Shown piece by piece: positions 1 to 7,500 of a stretch of DNA of 20,419 nt. The DNA comes from CAVOBC01 sp963693635. GTDB lineage: Bacteria > Pseudomonadota > Gammaproteobacteria > Pseudomonadales > Azotimanducaceae. Where the stretch lies: contig CAVOBC010000036.1 of the NCBI GenBank assembly GCA_963693635.1, positions 1 to 20,419 of the forward strand. Reading direction: 5' to 3'. Each line of letters opens with the position of its first letter. Position 1 is the stretch's first letter. Position numbers and translations under genes: made by a program. The notes under the pieces were generated by a model that worked only from the letters and a program-made list of their open reading frames with translations, was not told the DNA's origin and did not search any database.

Positions 1-1227
1 GTACGCCTTGCCCCGTTCGTTGACGAGGTCCAGGACATTCAATGACGTGGGCACATACGCGAAGCCGATTTTGCGCTCGGGGTGCCATTGAAAGATCGAT
101 CCGCCGAGGCCCATCCAGCCGTAGAACCCCTCCCTGCCGCGATTGAGCCCCGCGTCAATCTTACTGTCCGCGGCTGCGGGCGGCGGAAAGGTCGCAAGAC
201 CTCCCTGAGTGAAGGTCGTACTCATCAACATCATCGAGCGCTGCACGGGTTCGGCATGCAGCGTCGCGTACGCAGCCTCGCTCAAAATCGCCTTCCCGGC
301 CAGACTGCCGCCATTGGCCATCACCGCCGCGAGTTTCGCAAGACCGCGCGCCGAACACTTGGCACCGGCAGATGGGATCTCACCTTTGGCCGCGGCGGGC
401 GAGTCCAGAACTGACAGGTTTCTCATGCCGGTAATCGGGGTTGGCCTACCTGCCGTGGTCCTGTTTCGCATACCCGCGAGCAGACCCGAGACCTTCGCGA
501 TCGTCTGGAACAGATTCAGTTCGGTCTTCCTGCCCATCGCCTTTGGCCGCAGTCCCTGCATGAACTGATAGCCAACGCCAAGCATCGCGACCGGACTGAT
601 GCGCGGTATCTCATCGTCCTGGAGTCCGATGTGTACATCGACTCCCAATGGCACACTGATCTCGTCGCGCAGGAACTGTCCCATCGTGCGACCTGATGGC
701 TCCACGCGCCGAAACAACTCGCCTGCAATCCAACCGCGGGTGATCGCATGGTACTCGCGCTGATTACCCTCACCTGGCCTGAATTTCTGGGTCTGTCGCT
801 CGATCACAGCCCCAACGACGTTGGCTTTCAACTTCGCAGGGTGCAGGTCGGCGGGGTCCAGCGTCGCGTCGAAAGCGGCGAGGCCCGCCTCGTGGCGCAT
901 GAGATCAGCAACGGTTGTGTCTTGTTTACCGTTGGCACCGAATTCCGGCCAGTATTCGGTGATCCGTGCGTTGTAATCGAGCAGTCCGCGATCAACCAGG
1001 ATCGCCATCGTGATCGCTTCCAGGCTCTTGCCGCTGCTGAAGACATTCACAAGCGAGTCGCCTGAGAAAGTTGCGTCATCAACGGCGCTCCCCCACAGAT
1101 CTACAACGCACGCTTCCCCAACGTAAATGCAGAGCTGTGTGTTGCGCTCCGCGAGTGACGCCATGTTGCGCTCGTAAAGGCGCTTCACTGGCTCAAATCC
1201 CGCCGCAACCGTGCCTTCGATGATCAT
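1..1227 (-). CDS. Serine hydrolase of the class C beta-lactamase fold (LACTB/EstB-like), 3' end beyond the window
   Basis: The frame is open from an ATG at 1227 to the window edge (409 codons), so only the C-terminal end is missing. A strong ribosome site (AGGAGGG, about 9 nt upstream) fixes the start. The nucleophile motif SxxK is S64-S-G-K67. The second motif, normally YxN, reads Y159-H-A, followed by a GW and later a PLG stretch, as in the esterase/LACTB branch of the family. Near the C-terminus a GWMGLGGS segment sits where beta-lactamases have the KTG/HTG strand. No signal peptide is visible, so a cytoplasmic location is likely. The family contains esterases, peptidases and penicillin-binding relatives; the YHA and GLGGS variants argue for an esterase or amidase and not a true beta-lactamase. 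It is divergent from the DUF4242 gene at 1456. Fold assignment is firm; substrate is unknown. Confidence 0.88.
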   Translation of the reverse strand, partial: MIIEGTVAAGFEPVKRLYERNMASLAERNTQLCIYVGEACVVDLWGSAVDDATFSGDSLVNVFSSGKSLEAITMAILVDRGLLDYNARITEYWPEFGANGKQDTTVADLMRHEAGLAAFDATLDPADLHPAKLKANVVGAVIERQTQKFRPGEGNQREYHAITRGWIAGELFRRVEPSGRTMGQFLRDEISVPLGVDVHIGLQDDEIPRISPVAMLGVGYQFMQGLRPKAMGRKTELNLFQTIAKVSGLLAGMRNRTTAGRPTPITGMRNLSVLDSPAAAKGEIPSAGAKCSARGLAKLAAVMANGGSLAGKAILSEAAYATLHAEPVQRSMMLMSTTFTQGGLATFPPPAAADSKIDAGLNRGREGFYGWMGLGGSIFQWHPERKIGFAYVPTSLNVLDLVNERGKAY

Positions 1228-1341
1228 CAGAAATCGCCCTCCTCGTTTAGCCGTGCTCACGGAGGGCCGTCCCGTCTTGCCCCTGTGACCCCCTCAACGC
1301 CTCGACGCATCGACCGGATAGTATCAGTCGCCCGCAAGCTA

Positions 1342-1364
1342 GCCGATTCCTCTGGGGAATTGGC
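1342..1364. promoter_or_regulatory. Inverted repeat in a divergent intergenic region, possible operator
   Basis: Two 9-base arms (GCCGATTCC and GGAATTGGC, one G-T wobble) flank a 5-base centre between the divergent hydrolase and DUF4242 genes. The position suits a shared operator, but there is no support beyond symmetry. Confidence 0.25.
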
Positions 1365-1394
1365 GGACAGAGCCTCACACACCCTGGCGCCTGG

Positions 1395-1425
1395 TTGCCG
1401 ACACGACAAAACGGGCGTGTATGAT
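1395..1425 (+). promoter_or_regulatory. Candidate sigma70-type promoter for the DUF4242 gene
   Basis: TTGCCG (1395-1400) and TATGAT (1420-1425) resemble -35 and -10 boxes, but the 19-nt spacer is long. The -10 lies about 30 nt before the start codon at 1456. Confidence 0.25.
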
Positions 1426-1455
1426 GGGGCCGCAACCACCCTTGGAGAACCCACA

Positions 1456-1743
1456 ATGCCCAGATACGTGATCGAGCGCGACATTCCCGAAATCGGGTCC
1501 GCAGAACGCGATGCCCTACGCGACGCGGCCCACCAATCGAACACCATCTTGTCGGAGATGAAAGCCGAGAGTAAGAACATCCAGTGGGAACACTCCTACG
1601 TCGCGGGCGACAAGACCTTCTGCATTTACCTCGCAGACGACGAGAACCTCATCCATGAACATGCCAAGCGCAGCGGTTTCCCCGCGACCACGGTGACGCC
1701 TGTCCGCAAGATGATCGACCCGGTAACTGCAGAGGACGCATAG
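1456..1743 (+). CDS. DUF4242 family small protein (SCO4226-like)
   Basis: A 95-residue protein starting at ATG 1456 with GGAG about 8 nt upstream; an in-frame extension to 1285 exists but lacks a ribosome site and family similarity. The opening MPRYVIERDIP, the central WEHSYV (W44, H46, Y48), a cysteine in the following strand (C56) and the C-terminal HAKRSGFPATTVTPV pattern match DUF4242, whose members are single ferredoxin-like domains. The Streptomyces member SCO4226 is described as a nickel-binding dimer; whether this one binds metal is unknown. It is probably cytoplasmic. Divergent from the serine hydrolase at 1227, with a 228-nt shared upstream region. Family call is confident, function is not. 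Confidence 0.85.
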   Translation: MPRYVIERDIPEIGSAERDALRDAAHQSNTILSEMKAESKNIQWEHSYVAGDKTFCIYLADDENLIHEHAKRSGFPATTVTPVRKMIDPVTAEDA

Positions 1744-2133
1744 CCCGGCGATTCGGGGACCGCAAACCAGAAACCACGGGCTTCGTACGGGAGATCACGA
1801 CGCCGACGCTGTTGGCCACGGTCCGGCGGGGGTCGGCAAAACGACCATCGAGGCGCTCGGCCCAGGCGCATTCAGCGAGCGCGTACGTGCGCGGCGATGA
1901 CTTGAAGCGCACAGTTGCGCCGGCTATCTACCTGCGAGCTACCTGCGAGCAGACGGACCCCGATGCCCTCTTCATTCACCGAGTCATTCACCGAGTCATT
2001 CACCGAGTTATTCAAAGAGTCATTCAAAGAATGTGGGCGGTCATGCCATCGGGTTCGACAAGGTGGGCTCTGACGCGATCAAGCAAACCTGAGCGCCGCG
2101 ACCATGCACAGTTATGACCGCGCCACGCCGTGA
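1744..2133. other. Gene-poor stretch between the DUF4242 and SDR genes
   Basis: No convincing gene. Frames in this stretch are short, Arg-rich and lack ribosome sites. It holds an 11-bp tandem duplication (CTACCTGCGAG twice, 1928-1949) and the 12-bp repeat array at 1973-2032. The two flanking genes converge on it. Confidence 0.6.
1973..2032. repeat. Five tandem copies of a 12-bp unit
   Basis: Unit CATTCACCGAGT is perfect in copies 1-3 (1973-2008); copies 4 and 5 (2009-2032) carry CAAAG in place of CACCG and other single changes. With no gene around it, it looks like slippage-generated simple sequence. Because the unit is a multiple of three it could encode a 4-residue repeat (HRVI) in one frame, but that frame shows no other sign of being translated. 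Confidence 0.9.
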
Positions 2134-3027
2134 TCAGACGCCGTGCTCGCTGCGGTATGCGGCCCAGTAGTCCGCCGTCTCTGCCAACTCGTTGCCACGA
2201 TTGCCGATCGCCTCTTTGAATTCCGGGTGCGAGAGGATGTAGAACACATCGTTCTGCACGGCGTGCAAAACCATGTCGCCGATAACCGCCGGGTCCAGGA
2301 TGTTGGACATCATCGCCTGCAACCGTTCCATCTCTTCCGTGTTGCGGTCCCCGCCCGCCGCCTGGCCGAGGGCAAAATCTCCACTACCAAGCGCTGCCTC
2401 CTCTGATGGTCCGCCGAACTCACCCGGCCGGTTACGCTGTGACGTAAAAATATTGGTGGCAACAAAGCCCGGACAAAGCACCGACACACCGATGTTGTAT
2501 TCCGCGAGGTCGTGTCGCATTGCCTCCGACATGCCGACGACGCCGAACTTGGTTGTGTTGTAGACGCTCATGCCACCGATACCCAACTGGCCCGCCATCG
2601 ACGCCGTGTTCACGATGTGGCCGCCTTCCCCCTGTTCCCGGATGCGATTAACGAAGCTGACGATGCCATTGACGACGCCGTCCAGATTCACTTTCATCAC
2701 CCAGTCCCAGTCGCTGTACCCCATGTCCGCCACGTTCCCGCCGACGGCAACGCCAGCGTTGTTGCAAACGACGTGCACCTTGCCGAACGCATCAAGAGCC
2801 TGAACGGCAGCCTGTTCCATCGCATCGCGATCAGTGACGTCCACCTTCATCGTCAGAACTGCCGCATTGGACTCCGCAAACTCTTCGTTCACTGCCGCCA
2901 GCGCACTGTCCTCAACATCTGCGACCACAACCTTCATGCCCGCCCGGGTGAACGAGCGGGTCATCGCCAGTCCCAAACCGCTTGCACCGCCTGTAACGAA
3001 CGCGACCTTGCCTTCAACGTCTTTCAT
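2134..3027 (-). CDS. Short-chain dehydrogenase/reductase (classical SDR)
   Basis: A 297-residue NAD(P)-dependent oxidoreductase of the classical SDR family. Visible motifs: TGGASGLG coenzyme loop (residues 12-19), Asp37 ending the second beta strand (usually a sign of NAD(H) preference), N89-N-A-G92, Asn114, Ser143 and the Y156-N-T-T-K160 catalytic pair, then a CPGFVATNIF stretch. That is a complete Asn-Ser-Tyr-Lys tetrad. The start at 3027 is chosen because GAGGGAGG lies 5 nt upstream (3033-3040) and the fold begins immediately after it; a longer in-frame start at 3165 would translate the hexamer repeat. An insertion of about 40 residues after the CPGF motif is typical of the variable substrate region. 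The alcohol or ketone substrate is not predictable. Confidence 0.93.
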   Translation of the reverse strand: MKDVEGKVAFVTGGASGLGLAMTRSFTRAGMKVVVADVEDSALAAVNEEFAESNAAVLTMKVDVTDRDAMEQAAVQALDAFGKVHVVCNNAGVAVGGNVADMGYSDWDWVMKVNLDGVVNGIVSFVNRIREQGEGGHIVNTASMAGQLGIGGMSVYNTTKFGVVGMSEAMRHDLAEYNIGVSVLCPGFVATNIFTSQRNRPGEFGGPSEEAALGSGDFALGQAAGGDRNTEEMERLQAMMSNILDPAVIGDMVLHAVQNDVFYILSHPEFKEAIGNRGNELAETADYWAAYRSEHGV

Positions 3028-3042
3028 GACTGCCTCCCTCTG

Positions 3043-3063
3043 TATGAGTATGAGTATGAGTAT
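3043..3063. repeat. Hexanucleotide repeat (TATGAG)3 in the SDR leader
   Basis: Three perfect TATGAG units plus TAT, directly upstream of the SDR ribosome site (3033-3040). On the SDR strand this reads as iterated CATACT hexamers preceded by GATACT, each resembling a weak -10 box. Copy-number slippage could alter promoter strength, but this is untested. Confidence 0.8.
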
Positions 3064-3185
3064 CGACCATCCCTCTTTGCCGCGGCGACGTTGACCCCTG
3101 TGCCGGCCCGAAACTGCGAAAGGGCCCGAACCAACTCGCTGGGCTAGGGCCAAAGGGTCGCTCACGCCCCGGCGGATAGCAACCG

Positions 3186-3836
3186 GTGGAGCTCACGAAA
3201 TCATCAAACAAAGACATCCTTTTGATCGAGCGTTTCGATCGGATCAAAACAGATCAAGGCTGGCAGCGGCGCTCAGTGCTCTCCGCATTAACGCTTTTTG
3301 GACTCGATGAGATGATGGCGCGCTATGCGAGCTACGGCGATTTGGCGGAGATCATTCGTCACAATTTCACGGACACGGCTGCAACGTTAAAGGAACTGTT
3401 CGGGCGCTTGATATTCAATATCCTGTGCAGCAACACCGATGATCACACGCGAAATCGTGCCGCATTCTGGGACGGCTCAACGCTTTTCCTTACTCCGGCC
3501 TACGACATCTGTCCACAAGGACGCACCGACAACGAAACGGGTCAGTCGATGTTGATATCAGCCGATGACAGACAAAGCCGCATCTCGTCCTGCCTTGATT
3601 CAGCACATCAGTTCTTACTCTCCGAAAAAGAAGCGATGGACATCATCGCCCAGCAAGTTTCGGTCATCACCGAATGCTGGGACGAAGTTTGTATCCTGGC
3701 CGATTTGAACGAGACGGATCGACGGCTGTTTTGGGGCCGCCAGTTCTTGAACCCCTTTGCTTTCGAGAACCTGGCGGGGGACGCGGTGTCGATCAAGTTT
3801 TTCGCTGACAAAGGGCGGGCAAAAAACCAGGTCTGA
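3186..3836 (+). pseudogene. HipA-type serine/threonine kinase, N-terminally truncated remnant
   Basis: The frame encodes only the C-terminal half of a HipA-like kinase. Recognisable pieces are LLIERFDR (residues 12-19), ASYGDLAEIIR (48-58), LFGRLIFNIL, the catalytic NTDDHTRN (83-90; D85 matches catalytic Asp309 of E. coli HipA) and LTPAYDICP (102-110; D107 matches the second metal-binding Asp). The N-terminal domain and ATP-binding loop, roughly the first half of a normal protein of over 400 aa, are missing: an in-frame stop (TAG 3177-3179) lies three codons before the GTG at 3186, and upstream is the SDR leader. No ribosome site and no HipB-type antitoxin gene are seen. The frame is otherwise open, so a short protein could be made, but kinase activity without the nucleotide loop is unlikely. 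Confidence 0.85.
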
Positions 3837-4134
3837 CCTGCGATAAGTCGGTACCTGATCTACGGCCAGTCGCAGTCTGTACCTGACCGTCCGCTCTACT
3901 GAGCCTGCGAACCGTCCATTCGCGCGGCCAGGATCAACACCGGCGTCATGCAGGGATCAGATTGTTTGTGACGCCTCGATAATGGGGCATCGCCGCAGCC
4001 CCCGATAGAAACCGGACACTTTCTTGGCACAGACCGGACATTACTACCTGGACGCCAAAAGGTACTCAGCGCCTCTTTCGAAACGCACGAAGGGGGCGTT
4101 ATGCTGTGCCTTTTTTGTCCGGCGAGTATGCGTT
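3837..4134. other. Gene-free stretch between two gene remnants, with short degenerate repeats
   Basis: No gene recognised. A 13-base motif occurs twice with one mismatch (AGTCGGTACCTGA 3846-3858, AGTCTGTACCTGA 3874-3886), and a third partial copy overlaps the end of the hipA remnant. ACCGGACA is repeated around 4010-4040. These could be scars of a lost mobile element, but no terminal inverted repeats or transposase fragment could be identified. Confidence 0.4.
4070..4098. promoter_or_regulatory. Strong hairpin upstream of the sulfatase remnant
   Basis: Arms CGCCTCTTTCG (4070-4080) and CGAAGGGGGCG (4088-4098) pair over 11 positions with two G-U wobbles around a 7-nt loop. A run of six T starts about a dozen bases downstream. 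It could be a leftover terminator or a leader structure of the old sulfatase gene. Confidence 0.4.
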
Positions 4135-4543
4135 ATGGCCATGCGACCCAACATTGTCTTCGACTTTGCCGATGATTGGGGACGTTATGCGCATGCCTGC
4201 GCCAGCCACGAGGGTCCCGGGGGCCTCAACGAACTCACTGCCACCCCGTTTGATCGCATAGCGATCGAAAGCGCCCTCTTTCTGAACGCACTTGCCCCTG
4301 CGCCTTCACGCACGCCGTGCCGGAATTCGGTACTCCCCGTCGGGAAGAGCAGATGATCCCCATTACAGGAGCAACCTTGCGCACGACCCGGCTTACGCCA
4401 ACATCAAGCAAGCCCTCGAAGCCCGTCTGCCCGACGTACTTAAAGCCGAACAGGAACCACGCCTTATGGAACAACCCTGCCGCTACGAACTCAAGCCGTC
4501 CGCAGGGCCGCTCGCAGATTTCCAGAACCCAAACTTCTCCTGA
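4135..4543 (+). pseudogene. Sulfatase remnant: N- and C-terminal ends joined by deletion, catalytic Cys lost
   Basis: From ATG 4135 or 4141 the frame reads MRPNIVFDFADDWGRYA, a typical type I sulfatase N-terminus with the metal-binding DD, then NEL-ATP-FDRIA and NALAPAPSRTPCRNS to about 4335. Relatives have C-T-P-C-R at that point; here the formylglycine Cys position is Arg. An Asn usual in TPN-DRIA is also missing. The frame stops at 4356, while another frame from about 4346 to 4543 carries a sulfatase C-terminal tail: ADDPHYRSNLAHDPAYANI, then a conserved EQPCRYE-like segment. The central several hundred residues, including the rest of the active site, are gone. This is a decayed gene with an internal deletion, a frameshift and an active-site substitution. 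The TGA ending it lies 3 nt before the SNF2 ATPase start. Confidence 0.85.
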
Positions 4544-4546
4544 CCA

Positions 4547-7500
4547 ATGATTCGGCAGCCACCTGACATGGAAGAACTGGTCGACCTTTACCGGGAGCGA
4601 CTGGAGCCCGATCAATTGCTGTTGCAGGCACTCGCGGTTGTGTACGAGCCCATCAATCAATCTCAACTGCGGGCGATGGCGAACGCCATGTCGTGGCCTT
4701 TCGCGAACTCGGTCAACCAGGTTTGGCGAGACGAATTGCTTGAGTCCGGGCTCATGGATTATCGGCACGGCAAGCTGACTTGCCCCCACGCACTCAAGAA
4801 CCTGCTGGCATTCCATGCGCTCAAACAGGGCAACTTCGAGGCACTGGCGCTCGCCGCCGAGCGCGTTGTGCCGTCTCGCCCGCAATATGGCTTTGGCGTC
4901 AACTACTACACCAACCCGACACGGCGCGAACGCCAGATTCGCGACGCTTTTCTCACCCAGGATGACGACGACCTCATCGCAGCGCTCGACCTCGGCTCAC
5001 GGTACGAGATCCCTGATGACACCATTAGCCTGCTGAACGCGGTACTTCCCGGCGTCTTTGAGTGGTTTGACAGCCTGAGTCCGCTCTTCCGCTATCACCT
5101 GGTCAACTCACTGGCCGCTAACCTCGACGCAAACCTTACCAACTACGAGCTCTGCTTCCAGTTGCTGACCCGGCCAACGGCCAAACACACGGACGTGCAT
5201 CTGCGGGCATTACTGGCGGAACAGTATCTGTACCGGGGACAGATGGACGCTGCCGATGCCTTGATCAGCACCAGGGACGATTACCAATCAGCCAGGGTTC
5301 GCGGCATCCGCCTCTTCATGGCCGGCAACATCAAACCGGCGATTATCGCGTTCGAATCCGCACTTAAGTCACTGCGCCGTGATCAGGGCACACGTGCAAC
5401 ACTGCCAGCATTAACCGGGCTCTTCTACGCCCTCACACTCGTCAAGGCGGAAACTCCCGCCTCCAGAAAGAAACTCGCCAGACACAGCAAGCTTGCTGGA
5501 CAGGACCACTACGAAGGCCTGATCACGAGCTTTGACCTGTTGCTCGAGTTTCGCGGCGAATGGGACCACAAGCGCGACGAGGACACAACCAAGCGACGCC
5601 CCGATGAACGGGTGCCCCTCAATTCCGTTATCGCGCTGCTTGCATCCCAATGGATGGGGCGACGGCCACTGCCTGGCCTCGTTGCCGCGGTGCAGGACTT
5701 CCGCAACACCCTCAGTCAGGACCTCGTCTGGTTCACTCAGGAGTTGGACGCACTCCTGGCCGCCGTCTCCGGTGAACCGGCGGCTGCCGGGTCTCTCGTG
5801 GCGTTAATGCCCAAGTCAGAACCGTGGGAACGTGCCCTCGCGGCACTCACGAATCTGCAGGGGACCCCCTCGACGACGGATGCCGAGCATCGCTTGATCT
5901 GGACCCTTGAGCGCTACGGAGACAATGGCATCGCGATCTCACCCCGGGAACAAAAGCGTGGCAAACGCGGCTGGAGCCGGGGCCGTAACGTCGCCCTGAA
6001 ACGCCTGGCTGACGATGACGCGGCGAGCTTCATGACCGATGCCGACCGTCAGATAACCCGCCATATCGAACCCGCCCAGTGGCGTTCCGGCATGATCATG
6101 AACCACGAACGCGCGGTCATCGCGGCGGCCGGCCATCCTCTCGTTTTCTGGAAGGAAGACCTCGCCACACCGATCGAAATTCGTCGGCGCGAGCCGGAAC
6201 TCTCGGTGCGCCGTGTTGGTGAAAAAGTCATCATCGCGATCTACCCAACCCTGTCACCGCTCAGCCTGCACGAAGACCCGCCCGCAACATCCGTCACCGT
6301 GCCGGGCACCAGCACGCTCGATATCTATCACTTCACCGATGCCCATCGGCAGATCTGCCAGGTGCTGGGCGAAGGCGGGCTGACCGTCCCGGACACGGCG
6401 GAGGATCGGGTACTCGAGAGCATTACTGCGATCTCCCCCTTGCTGACGATCCATTCGGAACTGGACGGCAGCGACGAGACCATTGAAACCCGCGTTGCCG
6501 ACCGCCGACTCTACGTCAACATCCAGCCGCGCGGCGACGGTATGAAGCTCGACATCGGTGTGCAACCGTTCGGACCGGGACCGCGTTTCCTGCCCGGCGC
6601 AGGCGGCAGTTCGGTGATCGCCGAAATTGCTGGCACAAGGATGCGCGCCGACAGGGATCTTGAAGCCGAAATAGATCTGATGCAGTCCACCCTCGCACGC
6701 TGTCCCCGACTCTTCGAAGAGGGACCCGGTCGTTGGCGATTCGATGAACTCGAAGAAGCGCTGGAAGGCTTGCTTGCGCTCCAGGCACTGCCGAACGACG
6801 TCGTCTGCGCATGGCCAGAAGGCAAGCGCATCACGATCCGGCCCGAACTTGGCTCGCAATCGATGTCCATGTCCATCCGGGCCAGGACATCCTGGTTTGA
6901 TGTGGGCGGCGAGATTCGGATCGACGAGTCACAGGTGCTGGAACTGCAGAAGCTCATCACCATCATGCAGAACTCCCCCGGTCGCTTCATCGAACTCGGC
7001 GATGACGAATTTGTCGCCATCACCGATGATCTTAAGAAGCGTCTTGATCAACTCGGCAGTGTGTTCGAAGACGGCAAGGTACAGCGTCTGGCGGGGTTTC
7101 AACTGGAGGCAGCCACTGACGGCATTGAACTCGACAGCGACGGGGCATGGCTCGAGTTTCGTGCCCGACTTGAGGCGGCGCGGGACTTAAGTCCGGCGTT
7201 GCCGACGACGTTCCAGGGTACGCTACGCGAGTATCAGCTTGATGGCTTTCACTGGCTCGCACGCCTCGCGGAGTGGGGCGCGGGCGCATGCCTCGCCGAC
7301 GACATGGGGCTCGGTAAGACCATCCAGGCGATCGCTCTGATGCTTCTGCGCGCCGAGGCCGGGCCTGCGATCATCATCGCGCCAACGAGCGTTTGCAGTA
7401 ACTGGGTGCGGGAGATCGCTCGCTTCGCGCCGGCGCTGCGCACCTTTGTCCTTGGCCCGGGTGATCGCGGCGCGATGATCAATGACCTTGCGCCCGGCGA

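Noticed and set aside
1973..2032. CRISPR array
   Set aside because: The 12-bp units are directly adjacent without spacers, and there are no cas genes.
1812..2117. 101-codon plus-strand frame including the HRVI repeat
   Set aside because: TTG start without a ribosome site, Arg-rich composition, and the repeat is simple DNA slippage.
3028..3165. Longer N-terminus for the SDR starting at 3165
   Set aside because: It would translate the ribosome site and the hexamer repeat (LILILI); the fold and ribosome site place the start at 3027.
4235..4885. 216-codon minus-strand frame across the sulfatase remnant and the SNF2 start
   Set aside because: It is antisense to recognisable sulfatase and SNF2 sequence, with no family similarity and no ribosome site.
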